Assembly (NCBI RefSeq): GCF_020360975.1
Contig: NW_025408681.1
Span: forward strand, 1,364,001 to 1,428,000
From: Hirsutella rhossiliensis
Taxonomy: Eukaryota > Ascomycota > Sordariomycetes > Hypocreales > Ophiocordycipitaceae
Length of the DNA stretch: 64,000 nucleotides
Reading direction: 5' to 3'
Made by a program: the position numbers and the translations under genes. The notes beneath the pieces were generated by a model that had not been told where the DNA came from, searched no databases, and was given only the letters and a program-made list of their open reading frames with translations. Shown here piece by piece: positions 1-11,693 of this stretch (position 1 is the stretch's first letter; each line of letters starts with the position of its first letter).

Positions 1-1
1 G

Positions 2-2028
2 CCCAAGGGAAAGGCCAGGCTGTTCGTCAAGGGCGCCTCCGAAATCGTTCTCGCCCAGTGCAGCCAGATCCTGCAGGATCCTTCCGCCGACGACTCCGTC
101 AAGCCGCTTTCGCAGGGCAACGCGGACACGATCACGAGCCTCATTGCGAGCTACGCCACGCGCTCTCTGCGGACGATTGGCATTTGCTACCGAGACTTCG
201 AATCGTGGCCGCCAAAGGCCGCCCGTCGTGGAGACGGCGGGAAGAACGAGGTTGAGTTTGAGGATATCTTTCAGAACATGTCTTTTATCGGAATGGTTGG
301 CATCCAGGACCCCTTGCGCGACGGGGTTTACCACTCGGTCAAACTCTGCCAGAGGGCCGGCGTGGTGGTGCGCATGGTGACGGGCGACAACAAACTCACT
401 GCCCAAGCCATTGCCAAGGAATGCGGCATCCTGCAGGGCAACAGCATCATCATGGAGGGTCCCGAGTTCCGCAACCTGAGCAAGCTGCAGCAAGAGGAAA
501 TCATCCCGAGGCTGCACGTCTTGGCCAGGTCCAGCCCCGACGACAAGCGGACCCTGGTCAAGAGACTCAAGGACAAGGGCGAGACGGTGGCTGTGACTGG
601 CGACGGCACCAACGACGCGCCCGCGCTGAAGATGGCCGACGTCGGCTTCTCGATGGGCATCGCCGGTACCGAGGTGGCCAAGGAGGCATCGGCCATCATC
701 CTCATGGACGACAACTTCTCCAGCATCGTCAAGGCGCTGAAGTGGGGTCGCGCCGTCAACGACGCCGTCAAGCGCTTTCTGCAGTTTCAGCTCACCGTCA
801 ACATCACGGCCGTCATCCTCACCTTTATCACGGCCGTCTCAAGCGAGACCGAACAGTCGGTCCTGACGGCGGTGCAGTTGCTGTGGGTCAACCTCATCAT
901 GGACACACTGGCGGCGCTGGCACTGGCGACGGATCCGCCCCAGGACAGCGTCTTGGAGAGAAAGCCCGAGCGCAAGGGCTCCTCCATCATCTCGACGACC
1001 ATGTGGAAGATGATCCTGGGACAGGCCCTCTACCAGCTCGCCATCACGCTGCTCCTGTACTACGGTGTCCCCAAGGGCCTGATTGACGGCATCATTAGCA
1101 ACGATCCCCTGCCCAGCGACCAGGTCAACACGTTGGTGTTCAACACGTTTGTATGGATGCAGATTTTCAACCAGTGGAAGTAAGTGAAGCTTGATATTCC
1201 TTTGATTCTTGGTGGAGGCGGGCGTGGGCTATGGAGAGATGCTAACGGACAAACGATAGTAACCGGCGCCTGGACAACAAGTTCAACATCTTTGAGGGCC
1301 TGACGAAGAACTGGTTCTTCATAGCCATTAGCGCCATTATGTGTGGTGGACAGGTCTTAATCATCTTTGTCGGAGGCGCAGCCTTCCAGATCGCCAGGGA
1401 CGGGCAAGACGCTGCCTTGTGGGGTATTGCCATCATCCTGGGCGTCTTTTCGATCCCGGTGGGCGTGGTGCTCCGCCTCATCCCGGACGGGGTGATGGAG
1501 GCTCTGGTTCCCGACTTCCTCAAGCAGCGGGCGCACGGGGTGCCGGGCCTGACGGTTTCGGACGAGGAAATGGACATGTACCCGGAGCCACTGGCGGACG
1601 TGCGGGACGAGCTCAATTTCCTCAGGCGGATGAAGGGAGGACGGCTGAACAACTTGAAGTTTGCGATCCAGCACCCCAAGGAGACTCTGCGGCAACGATC
1701 GAGAAGCCCGTCGCACTCACGGTCGGGGTCGGTCAACGCGCCGCAGACGCCGACCCGGGAGGACAGCTTCGGGTCACGGGCGGCGACGCCGGACTCGCGG
1801 CAGCGGTCCAAGTCGACGCGATCACGGTCCAACTCTGCGCTAGGAGCGCCGACAGTCATGGCGGGGATCGTGGCTGCAGGCGTGGCGGCGGGATGGTCAC
1901 CCATGGGCCGCGTGAGCCCGGAGGGCCAGGGGGACGGCGGCGAGTCGAGGGCGCCCGAGGGGAACAGGGGCCGAAAAAGCGAAGGGGTCGATGCACAAAT
2001 CAGCAGCGAGGGGCGAAAACCGGAGTAA
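2..2028 (+). CDS. P-type Ca2+-transporting ATPase (PMCA/Pmc1 type), 3' part, cut by the window start
   Basis: This is the C-terminal part of a calcium pump that moves Ca2+ out of the cytosol, in fungi usually into the vacuole, using an aspartyl-phosphate intermediate. The frame is open from base 2, so the start, the DKTG site and the first membrane helices lie upstream of the window. Visible motifs are KGASE (nucleotide domain), DPLR, MVTGDN and the hinge TGDGTNDAPALK near 597-635. They are followed by KEASAIILMDDNF and the last helix bundle. One intron, 1180-1259, has donor GTAAGT, branch GCTAAC and acceptor TAG. It splits the Asn codon of the conserved FNQWNNRRLDNKFNIFEG and shifts the frame from 2 to 1. 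After the last helix there is a cytosolic tail of about 170 residues rich in Ser, Arg and Pro, a likely phospho-regulated region. Stop TAA is at 2026-2028. The family is certain; which PMCA paralogue it is cannot be told. Confidence 0.95.
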
Positions 2029-2720
2029 CTAATGGGACAGACAGGGCGCTGTGCCACGCAGGATTGCTTTTGTCTAGGCCAACCTCGGGAGGGTTGAGGC
2101 CGATACGTCTTTTTTTTTACTTTACCTGGGCCTCGGCTCTTGTTTCGATTCTCTCTTGTTGCCATTCGATTCTTGTCCCTATTTTCGATAGTTGGCATCC
2201 TTGATAGACGGCGTGCCGACAGTCAGACCCGCAGGGTTTGCTGAAATGAGGTGACTGCGGAGCGTCTGTTTGTGGCGTCACGCGGAGGCGCTAATACAAG
2301 AAGTATTCTTAGCATGGAACTTGGTAGCGCTGGTAGCAGGCAAGTATGTGCCGGCGAGGGCGTGGATGGTTTCCTGGAGTTGCGGGCGTCTGTCAGCCCG
2401 AGGTTACGCATGTTGCCTATGCATTTCGCCGAGCAGAAGGTTGGGGTTGTGTTTTCCCCAGATAGCTCATGACTTGTTCATGGCTCGGCCCGCCTGTCGA
2501 GGGCGTACCGGTATTATACACGGACATGCACGCACACTGTATGTGTCCTTTGCTCGTCTCTTCCAGGCTGACTTATTTGCTGTTTCCCCACCACCCATTC
2601 TCGCACGCGGTGACGGACGGGTTGGACGCGCAAGTGACACAGGTTGAATTACGCAGTACGTATCCGACTCAGCAAGTACATAATTACAGTACACTCTATT
2701 AATTAATATACATGCTCCCC

Positions 2721-2770
2721 CAAGACGACCCAAGACGACCCCAAGACGACCCGAGACGACCCAAGACGAC
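2721..2770. repeat. Decameric tandem repeat, five units
   Basis: Five head-to-tail units of CAAGACGACC or a close variant lie at 2721-2730, 2731-2740, 2741-2750, 2751-2760 and 2761-2770. The third and fifth units have a one-base phase slip, and the fourth has A to G (CGAGACGAC). No reading frame supports a coding role, so this is a small intergenic minisatellite. Confidence 0.85.
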
Positions 2771-3107
2771 GGGGCAGGAATGGTATCCGGGAAACGGCAA
2801 CAGGGTTCGCGCTGCACTGGACGGCGCCAGCGGCAAAGAGAGGCTCCAAAGTCTGACTGACTCGTTGCTTTGCGTGTGCGTGCTGCTGCGTGTGAGGAGC
2901 GTAAACAAGGCACGTATCCGTACGTATGGCCAAGTTTCTGCCTGAACTCTTGTCAAGCCTGCTTACCTACTTTCGTACTTTTTTAAACTTGGGATCGGCC
3001 ACCTTTCTTCCTGCCGCCTCTTTTTTTCCCTTTTAATTAATTGTCCGCTCCAATTCCCATCGTCCTCTGTTCCCCCCTTCTTCCTCTCCACCCCCCCTCT
3101 CTCCCTC

Positions 3108-3137
3108 TGTCTCTCTCTTTCTCTCTCTCTCTCTCTC
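3108..3137. repeat. (TC)n microsatellite in sirtuin leader
   Basis: An almost pure TC dinucleotide tract with one TTT interruption. It lies in the pyrimidine-rich leader about 600 bp before the sirtuin start. Confidence 0.85.
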
Positions 3138-3718
3138 ATATATATCAAACTCTTGCTTGCACCTTATCCTCGCCACTTTTCGCTTCATTCAACGACCCGC
3201 CGCCACCTCTCTCGACTCATTTTCCTCTCGGACAGACTCTCGTCACCACCGCCCCCTTTCGGGCTGCGGTTCCTAGACGCCGCCGTGTCCGACTCAACAA
3301 AAACCCATCAAACCCCGTCTTTCCCTGGCTCTCCTGGTTCCCTTGCAAAAAGGCCTCCCCTCGCGCCAGACCGACTATTCACCAACAACCAACTATCCTG
3401 CACCCGCCCTCCGCCATCCAACTGAAACCGCAGAGGAACGCAACCAAGTCGGCTGAGTCGTAATCGCTGCCCACCACGCAACTGGTGACTTTTCGGCGCC
3501 GGCGCGTGGCGAGTTTCGCGCACACACAAACTACATTATTTGTCTCTTGACCTTTTCGCAACCACCTTCTTCTCTCTTCTCCCTTTTTATCCTCTCTTCG
3601 CCACCGCCTCCATCTTCCCGTCTCTGGCCGCCCTCCTCCTCCCTTGCTCTCACGTTTTCGCTCTCTCTCTCTTTTTTTTCGCGGCAGCCTCGGCTATCCT
3701 CCGGCCAAGGCTCGTCAA

Positions 3719-5406
3719 ATGACGATGAAACGGGGTGCCAAAGGCGTCACCCTCACCCGGCGGAAAGCCAACGCGGCGGCGCTCGACAAGCTGCCCAAGA
3801 ACGCGAGCCTCGCCGACGTCAAAAAGGCAGAGGCCAATGTCTCGCTTGCCGAGCTCGAGGAGCGCGTCAACGATGTGCGCGAGTCGTGGGAGACGGACTC
3901 TCTCTTCGAGGATGCGTTTGAAGAGCTGAGCAACGAGAATGCCGCTCCCGCAAGCAGTACGTTTTTTGTCCTGATCCCCCCTCCCTCACGCCTTGTGTCA
4001 TGTTTTCGCGGCTGTTGCCTTCTTTTCTCAGTCTTGTCAGAGACGGTGAAAAGACGAAGCGAGGTGGGCAAAGGGCGAGCGAGAGAATGTTTGCTAACAC
4101 GCGGAAACCCCTAGACTCAGACAGCTGCACCCCCGAAGAGACGGGTCGTCTTCGACGGGAGCTGCGAGAGTACGGCCCGGCCATCTTCTGCCAGCGGACC
4201 GTCGACGCCGGCCGCTACACGGCCAAGAAGCTGCTCAGCGCCTTTGGCCTCCGCCCGCCGCCCTTCCTCGAGGGCGAGCCCGACGAGGCCTACTTCAGCC
4301 TCCTGTCCCTGGCCATCTCGCGCGAGCTGTCCAAGCGCGCCAAGCTGTCGTGCTACAACACCGTCGACGACGCCGTCAACCTCCTGGCCCGGTGCAGCAA
4401 CATCATCGTCATCACCGGCGCCGGCATCTCCACGTCGCTCGGCATCCCCGACTTCCGCTCAAAGGGAACCGGCCTCTACTCCAAGCTCGAGCACCTGGGC
4501 CTCAACGACCCGCAGGAGGTGTTCGACATTGACGTCTTCAAGCAGGATCCCACCATCTTCTACTCGGTCGCAAAGGACATTGTCCCCGCCACGGACCGCT
4601 ACACGCCCACGCACAAGTTCATCGCCATGCTGCACCAGCGCGGCAAGCTGCTCACAAACTACTCGCAGAACATCGACAACCTCGAGGTCAAGGCCGGCCT
4701 ACCGCGCGACAAGCTGATCCAGTGCCACGGCTCCTTCGGCACCGCCAGCTGCGTCCAGTGCGGCTACCAGCTGCAGGGCGACAGCATCTTCCCCGACATA
4801 CGCGCCGGCAACATCCCGCGCTGCCCGCGCTGCGTCCAGTCGCTGCGCGCAAACGGCGCCGGCGCCGTCAAGCGCAAGCGCTCCGCCGGCGCCGACGGCA
4901 GCAAGAAGCGCCGGCGCTGGTCCGACGACAGCTCCGGCGCCGACGACGACTCGTCCGACTTCGACATCCCCCAGGCCGGCGTCATGAAGCCCGACATTAC
5001 CTTCTTCGGCGAGGCCCTGCCCGACGAGTTCTCCAGGCGCCTGACCGAGCACGACCGCGACAAGGTGGACCTGGTCGTCGTCATCGGCACCTCGCTCAAG
5101 GTGACGCCCGTCTCCGAGATTGTCAGCTGGCTCCCGCCGCACATTCCCCAGGTCTACGTCTCGCGCCAGGCCGTCAACCACATCAACTTCGACATTGACC
5201 TGCTCGGCGACTGCGACGTCGTCGTCGCCGAACTGTGCCGCCGCCTGGAGTGGCCCCTCGAGCACGAAATGGTCCCCGAGGGCCAGCGCATTGACGTGCG
5301 CGCCGAGGCCGGATACAAGAGCCGCCACGTCTTCGAGGCCGCCGAGCCCGCCAGCAACGGCGACTCCGCCGCAGCGGTCCCCAAAAAGGGCTCGGCCAAG
5401 AGTTGA
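3719..5406 (+). CDS. SIR2: NAD+-dependent protein deacetylase, class I sirtuin (Sir2/Hst1 type)
   Basis: This enzyme removes acetyl groups from histone lysines using NAD+, in fungi mainly for silencing of telomeric and repeat chromatin. There are two exons, 3719-3956 and 4115-5406, with intron 3957-4114 (donor GTACGT, branch GCTAAC, acceptor TAG). The product is 509 residues. The start MTMKRGAK was chosen because it is the first ATG after the leader that is not hydrophobic junk. The catalytic core runs from about residue 160 to 430: GAGIS at 181-185, PDFRS just after, QNIDNLE from 264, and the catalytic His in CHGSF at 284. A four-Cys zinc site follows (CVQC near 290-293, CPRC near 317-320). 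Between the second Cys pair and the [10 protein letters not shown] strand lies an insertion rich in Lys/Arg (KRKRS, KKRRRW) and then Asp/Ser, a likely nuclear localisation signal. The zinc motif and the N-terminal extension favour the Sir2/Hst1 branch over Hst2. The exact orthologue is an inference. Confidence 0.93.
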
Positions 5407-6269
5407 AATGACTCGGAAAGTTGCCGCAACCGATCCCCTCGCTGTTGAACAACCTTCTTGAAACATGCCCGATCAAAAAGGCCCTCTTTGTTGCCCCCCA
5501 TGCCCGCAATCGCCTCTGTCCAGCCTTGCTCCCCCAGCCCATGTCCGCTCTTTCGCCCAGCGCCGTGTTCTTTCGGCAAGGAGTTTTCAGCGTCAGAAAC
5601 CACGGGAGTTGGGCGTCGTTTCTTTCCCTGAGGGGTGGCCAGGCGACTACCACAACCACCCCCGGTCTTTCTCAGCCCCTTCTAGGCATCTGTGCTACAG
5701 TTTCTCCTCCATGACCATTTCATCATGTTTGTGTCTTGTTTTTCTTCTTATTCTTCCTCATTTTCAGATCAGGTCTGTGCGCCGTTGGTGGACGGCACCT
5801 CCTCGCGCCACCCTGACTAGACAGGGCGAGCGAGACTGCTGGGAGGGAGGAGCAATGTGGCGAATTATTAAAAGGAACGCGACGAACAGCCTGTTTTGCT
5901 TCTTTTGCGGGGGAAAAAGGACGCTTCTGGACTGTCTACTACACAAACGGCTTCGTTCCTCTCTTGGAGAGGCATCTTCATTGGCAGACATAGAAACGAC
6001 GTGAAGGAATGCTCATGTTCATGAACGACAGGCTCTACAGCAGGCCCGCGTCCCCCGTCTCTATTGAAGTGTTGTGAACCCTATTTTCCTAGCCTGCTAT
6101 ACGCTTTGAGGGGAGAAAAAGGAAAAGGGGGAGGCCTCCGAGGCACGATCCCCTCCGTCCATCCTGTGTTTCCAGCCCGCTCCGTACTATCCCAATGACG
6201 ACCAACCGACCAGCCCAATAACCACCCTGCTTCAAATCAATAGACCGAAAAAAGGAGGAAAGGAAGTCC
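5407..6269. other. Convergent intergenic region between sirtuin and Scy1-like genes
   Basis: This stretch holds the 3' ends of two converging genes. It has no credible coding frame; the open stretches near 5421-6004 lack codon bias and family resemblance. T-rich and A-rich tracts on either side are consistent with polyadenylation regions. Confidence 0.6.
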
Positions 6270-6327
6270 TCAAATCAGACTCTCGTACTTGTCCAGCCCC
6301 GACCTCTGCTGACCACCTGACGCGCTC

Positions 6328-6361
<34 letters not shown>

Positions 6362-9342
6362 CCACGCTCATGCTCATGTTGTTCATACTCACGGGGCTTT
6401 TGGCTTGATGGCTCGCCATGCCGGCGCCGGCGCCACCCATGTTCCAGCCCGTTTGCGCTACCGGTGCGGGGGCCGGCCTGATGCTCAAGCCGGGGGCGCC
6501 GTTGCTGCTTTGCGCGACGCCGCCCGGAGGAGGCGGCAGCGAAAAGGACGAGTTGGGCGAAGCGCCCGCCGCCGGCCTCTGGCCAAACGACATACTCGGG
6601 GACGCAGCCGCCGCCATGCCGCTGCCCCCAAACGCGAAGCTGCCGGGAGCCTGTATGGCATTGGGGCTGCTAGCGGTGTAACTGCTGGCGAAGTTGGACG
6701 GCGCGGGGGCTGTCGACGCCCACGGGTTGACTGTGGAGGCGGGGGTCGACGACCAGTTGATGGAGGACGAGGTGCTGCCGCTGCTGGGGACGGCGGGACG
6801 AGGCGGTGGCTGGAAGCTTGACTGTGTCGGCTGCAGTGGCTGGCTGAACTGCGTCGACGACGGCGTCAGCGTCCCCATGCGCGAGAGGTCCGGCGTCACC
6901 GTGCGGAAGCCCGGCCCCTGACCCTGTGCTCTGCTGCTCGAGCCAGCGGCGGGACTTGCCGTGCTCTGCGTGGACCAGGCAAATGCCGGTGTTTGAGGCG
7001 TGCTCGACGGCGACTTGCTGGTCGCGGGCGACGCGGCAGAAGGTGTTTCGTCCCACCCCATGAAGCCGTTGCCAGACGATCCGCCACCGCCGCTGCCATC
7101 CGCTCTGCCTTTGACGAGCGCCTCAAAGTCGTTCTCGTCAGTCCCGTTGCTCGGCTCGAAGGCGGTCCCCGTCACGCCGCCAAAGGCAAGGAAGTCCTCG
7201 TTAGGGCCCGCTGTCGACCCGTTGGACATGCCGGTTGTCTCCTGAAGTTTCCGAACTTGCTCATCCTCTACTCGCCTCGACAGGCTCTTAATGAGCTCCA
7301 TGAACGCTTGAAATTGCTTAAGATCGAGCAATGGGCCCAGGCTCATGCTCCAGAGCACCGGTAGGATCTCCATGGCCACAAACTCGGCGTCAGCTATCTG
7401 TCCGACAATGCGAAGGACATTTAGAGCGGCAATCATGACTGCCGGCTCCTTTGTCCTGATTGCCTTGACCAAGGGCACAATCTTCTCCTGCATCGTGTAC
7501 TTGTCCAAAGCGCTGGACGAGGAAGTCTTTTTCTCCGTTGCAAGCCCATTCAGCCCATCGTCAACTGCGGCTTCCGTCGAGCCGCCGCAGAGCACGACAA
7601 AAGCTTGCAGGCCGCGAACCTTGATGGCAAGGCTGTTGGTCTTGCTGAACACCATGGCGACGACCGGGAAGAGTTCGTTCTTGATGGTGGTAAAGTCGAG
7701 CACAGGAAGCACTGCGGGCAGGGTTCTCAGGGCAGCGTCCACGATGGCGTGAGTGGGACACTCTATCGCTGCCATGATGACGGGCAAGATGTCTGATTGA
7801 GCAAGTCAGGTCAGCCGTCATCTCGCCGAGTCGCCGTCGGCGCAGTGTTCTACTTACCATCCTTGAACTCCTTGCCAGAGCTGTTTTCTGCTGCTGCAGG
7901 GAGATGCTCGAGAAAGACCATGAGCCCGGCGTCCCTGGCCGGGTCTTTCTCCTGACCTTGCTTCGCGTTCACCACAAAGATGGTTTTCAGGGCGGGTCGA
8001 ACTTTCTCACCGAAAGCCCGCCGAGCCGAAGGAAGCAGCTCGATTATCTTGAAAACGTTCTGGAGAATCAATGAAAGCAAGTCCCGGTCCTTGAGCTCCT
8101 CGAGCAACGCTGGCAGAATCTTCTTTTCCATGACAGACTTTGGGAATGACGGCAAAACCTTATTAAGGCCTCGCATAAACTGCGACTTTTCATTTGGAGT
8201 CTTGGCTGGAAATGAATCAAGAAATCGGATCGTCGACACAAGGACGTTGTCAAAGTACTCGCTCTGCTGAAACTCCCGGGCAGTCATTCGTTGAGCAGGC
8301 CGTCTGGTGATGAGCCGCGGCAAGACGTCGTTGGAGAGTTCCTTGGGCAGCGGGCGCGAGGAGAGGAAGCTGTTGGATGGCGAGGGCGTGGTAGACGAGG
8401 AGGAAAAGAGTCTCTTGTAAGAAGAGAGGCTGCTGTGGCTTTCCAGGGGCGACCGATGGGGAGAGTTGTAGAGTGCGACAGACAGCAGGCCAAGCGAGAA
8501 CATGTCTGCTGAAGGCGTCAGGCTATTGTCCAGGACGAAGTCGGGAGAAGTGTAGTCGAGGTTTAGCTGGACGAAACCGGGAAGCCTCGGATCCATGTTG
8601 AGGACTTCGTGCAGGTTGATGCCTTGAATTGAGGTCGGCTTGGTCGAGTTTTCGGCGGGACTGCAAAAGGACAGCCCACTTATCTTCCAGTCAGACTGCA
8701 TGGCCAGTCAGTTGGTGGAATTGGGCTTGTCATTGGGATACTGCGAACCTTTGAGTTTATGAGAATGGCTTCGGGGGTCAAATTGCCATGGACGAGCCCG
8801 GCATTGTCGTGTAAGAACTCGAGCGCCTTGCTGAGCTGCAGGAGGCCTTTCTGGATCTCGAGTTCGTCAATCTCGACTTCTCTTCGCCGCCGCACGCCGT
8901 CGGCGTCTTCGGTAACGTAGCGACTCGACCGGCCACTGGAGTTCTCGCGATCATTCTTTTCCTGCAAGACGCTCGCCAGCGACGCGGTGACGGGCTCGGT
9001 GACGAATTGCAGACCACCCCCCCTTGTCTCCTCGACGGGTTCGACGAGCTCGAGTATGCTGGGATGCCTCAGCTTGGCCAGGCTAGAGGCCTCCTTCTTG
9101 AGGCGCTCAACAACCTCTTCGGCGCTCCGCTTGAAAGACGAAGCGGCCGAGCGGCCGAGCGAGTTGCCATGGCTCTCGAGCGATCTCTTGTCAAAGACAA
9201 AGACGCTGTATGCCTTGCCCGTCGACTTCTTCTTGGCATCGTATATCTTCCACGGGCCGGCCGTCGAGGTCGGGCTCGGCGACACGGAATAGTTTGCGGT
9301 GATGTTTGTGGCGGAGATGGACTTGAGCGCGGAGGAGAACAT
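6270..9342 (-). CDS. SCY1: Scy1-like (SCYL2/Ppk32-type) pseudokinase with HEAT repeats
   Basis: This is a Scy1-family protein, known from clathrin and Golgi/endosome trafficking. Three exons on the minus strand are 9342-8749, 8695-7858 and 7792-6270, giving 984 residues. Introns are 8748-8696 (unusual donor GTTCGC, acceptor CAG) and 7857-7793 (GTAAGT/CAG); the joins restore INSK-SDWKISGL and FKD-DILPVI. Residues 1 to about 330 form the kinase-like fold, but the catalytic loop reads VHGNLTPEAI instead of HRD and SGL stands where DFG should be, so catalysis is unlikely. Residues of about 370-690 are helical HEAT-type repeats. The tail is low complexity, rich in Ser, Pro, Ala and Gly, with GFMGWDE, and ends in a Gly-Val run encoded by a hexanucleotide repeat. 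The gene is divergent from the aminotransferase gene with 650 bp between starts. Confidence 0.9.
6335..6367. repeat. (CCCACG)n hexanucleotide repeat inside the Scy1-like coding region
   Basis: About five head-to-tail CCCACG units on the plus strand. In the gene's frame on the minus strand they encode alternating Gly-Val near the C-terminus, so unit number changes would be in frame and protein length could vary between strains. Confidence 0.85.
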
Positions 9343-9992
9343 GCTGCGATTATGCTGAGCGAGGCCGCCAAGTCTTGCATATCATGTCGTCGTCTGGCGG
9401 CTTGACGTGGGAGAGGAGCTCGGCAGCGGTCGGTAGAGATGTGCCGTCTGGCTTGACAGTTGAAGAGTTAAAGAGATGAGTTGGCGGCGTCTCCTCGCCC
9501 AAGCCCTGAAGCTGTCCAATGATGGATGGCAACCAAGGGCCCCTTTTGCTCAGACGTCGACGTCGACTATGACTAAGGTCTGTAGGCTGGTACTCGCTGT
9601 GGAGGGCGTGGTGTCGTTGGCACGAGGTACTGGATACGTCCCTGTTTCGCAACTGGCCAGGTTGCTGCACAATCCGTACTGTGTACAGACCAGATGGCGT
9701 CGAGATGGGGGGCTGAGAACGTATCCAGTACATGCGAGTCGCGTGTATGCCTTCCTTTCGAGACGCTTATCTTCGGCCCCCAAAAGCTGCGCCTCCGTCC
9801 TCCGGTACCGGGGCCGTCAAGACTCTTTTTCACCCTCGAGAGAGACGTCCGCGCCTCTCGAGGTCCGCGCCAGCTTCAACATAAGGTCGCTACTCTGAAG
9901 ACCCGCCTTGTTTTACACCCGTCCTGCTTCAATCACTCTCCCCGACTTGCGCACAATTGGCCGTCGTCGCACCGGGCGCCGAAATCGTCGCA
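9343..9992. promoter_or_regulatory. Divergent promoter shared by the Scy1-like and BCAT genes
   Basis: The 650 bp between two divergent start codons hold no credible gene. The aminotransferase side contains a perfect Leu3-type palindrome (9802-9811), and TGACTAA, a near match to the Gcn4/CPC1 core TGACTCA, lies near 9570. Both would suit a gene of branched-chain amino acid metabolism. Confidence 0.55.
9802..9811. promoter_or_regulatory. Putative Leu3/LeuB binding site
   Basis: The sequence is CCGGTACCGG, a perfect 10-bp palindrome of the form CCG-N4-CGG. This is the established binding site of the zinc-cluster regulator Leu3 (LeuB in Aspergillus), which controls leucine and branched-chain amino acid genes, including BAT1 in yeast. 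It lies 182 bp before the aminotransferase ATG. The match is direct; the function is inferred. Confidence 0.65.
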
Positions 9993-11281
9993 ATGCGCGT
10001 CTCCGCCGGTCTGGTGCGGAGCGCCTTCTGGGCCACTGCCAGGTGCTCACGCTCACTCCCTGTGCGCCAGCCGGCTCGGCTATACAGCATAAAGGCTGAA
10101 GCTGCGTCGGTATCGAAGCTGCACATCCTCGACCCCTCCAGACTCACCATCACCAAGACTAAGACCCCCAAGCCATTGAGCAAACCCGAAGACCTCGTGT
10201 TTGGCAGGGAGTTCACTGGTGCGTCCCGGGACTGCCTGTCATCTTCTTTCCTCTAACATTTCCTGTAGATCATATGCTAGCCATTGAGTGGAATCAGGAG
10301 CAAGGCTGGATGGAACCTCACATCACTCCCTATCAGAACCTCTCCCTGGACCCGGCGACGTGTGTCTTCCACTATGCCTTCGAGTGCTTCGAGGGGATGA
10401 AGGCGTACAAGGACAAGCATGGCAAGATTCGGCTCTTCCGGCCTGACAGAAACATGGCCCGTCTGAACAAGTCTGCCGCCCGTATCGCTCTGCCTACCTT
10501 TGAGCCGACCAGCCTCATCCAACTCATCAGCAAGCTCACCAATCTCGACTCTCGCTTTATCCCGGACCAAAAAGGCTACTCTCTCTACCTGCGTCCCACC
10601 CTGATCGGGACGCAAAAGACGCTGGGTGTTGGCCCCCCTGGCTCAGCCCTACTGTACGTCATTGCCTCACCCGTCGGCCCCTACTACCCAACCGGCTTCA
10701 AGGCAGTCTCGCTCGAGGCGACCGACTACGCTGTCCGCGCATGGCCCGGCGGCGTCGGCGACAAGAAGCTTGGGGCCAACTACGCGCCATGCATCGTTCC
10801 CCAACTGCAGGCCGCCAGCCGTGGCTACCAGCAGAACCTATGGCTCTTTGGCGAGGAGGAGTATGTCACCGAGGTTGGCACCATGAACATGTTTGTCGCC
10901 ATGAAAGACCGGGAGACTGGCCAGAGGGAGCTCATCACTGCTCCGCTTGACGGGACCATCCTCGAGGGTGTGACGAGGGACTCGGTTCTGGCGCTGGCGA
11001 GGGAGCGCCTTGGCCCCGAGGGCTGGAAAATCACCGAGCGCAAATTCACAATGAAGGAGATTTACGAGGCGTCCATCGAGGGCCGCTTGTTGGAAGCTTT
11101 TGGCTCCGGCACGGCAGCCATCGTCAGCCCGGTGCGGACCATTGCATGGAAGGGCAAGCAAGTAGATTGTGGGTTGAAGGAAAACGAAGAGTCTGGTGAG
11201 ATTGCACTGAAGATCAAGGCGTGGATGGAGGCCATCCAATACGGCGATGAGGAGCATGAGTGGAGCGTCAAACTCGAATAA
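9993..11281 (+). CDS. BAT1: Branched-chain-amino-acid aminotransferase, mitochondrial
   Basis: A PLP-dependent class IV aminotransferase that interconverts leucine, isoleucine and valine with their 2-oxo acids using glutamate/2-oxoglutarate. Exons are 9993-10218 and 10269-11281, with a 50-bp intron 10219-10268 (donor GTGCGT, branch CTAAC, acceptor TAG). The product is 412 residues. The N-terminus (MRVSAGLVRSAFW...) is rich in Arg, Ser and Ala with few acids and looks like a mitochondrial presequence of about 30-40 residues. Family motifs are HMLAIEWN, FHYAFECFEGMKAYK, the GVGDKKLGANYAP segment with the PLP-binding lysine before LGANY, and EVGTMNMF. The join restores GREFTDHMLAIEW. The 5' region carries a Leu3-type site. 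The symbol is used for the family; which paralogue this is cannot be decided from one locus. Confidence 0.94.
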
Positions 11282-11693
11282 ACAGGGCGTGCGAGACGGA
11301 TAGATGGTACTCCGGGGTGTTGCGGCCATGCAGTCATTTACAAAGATATAGTACCGAGGCTCCTGTCTGCGCAGCAGGTGGTTGCGCCGGGGAAGTGTAC
11401 GCACCACAGGGCGTATGTCTCGGCAGCAACCCCTTTTGAGGTTGGTGCAAGGCATGTCAAGCTGTGACCCGAGAGTTAACCTCTCGGGAGAAGAGAGGGA
11501 GACCTCGCCATCGATTGCGTGCAATGTCAAGTCTAGTGATTCGTGTCCTGAAGAAATCTGCACTCGTTGCCCAAGATGGAAAGAAAAGAGAACGAACGAA
11601 AACATGTACAAGTGTGTGCAACTCGCAACCCAGTCGTCTGGTTCACCACCGGCGGCTCACCACGTCTATCCGTCGCAGAAGTGCACGACTTCC
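11282..11693. other. Convergent intergenic region between BCAT and ESSS genes
   Basis: These 412 bp hold the 3' UTRs of the converging genes. I see no coding frame, RNA gene or repeat in them. Confidence 0.6.

Larger units (their letters stand above)
2029..3718. other. Intergenic region: 3' UTR of the ATPase and long pyrimidine-rich leader of the sirtuin gene
   Basis: No convincing coding frame is present. The left part is ordinary sequence with a T-rich run near 2110. Five tandem 10-11 bp units lie at 2721-2770. From about 3040 to 3718 the plus strand is strongly C/T-rich, including a (TC)n microsatellite near 3108-3137. This composition is common in promoters and 5' leaders of highly transcribed filamentous fungal genes, which fits the sirtuin start at 3719. 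I see no clear TATA box. Confidence 0.6.
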
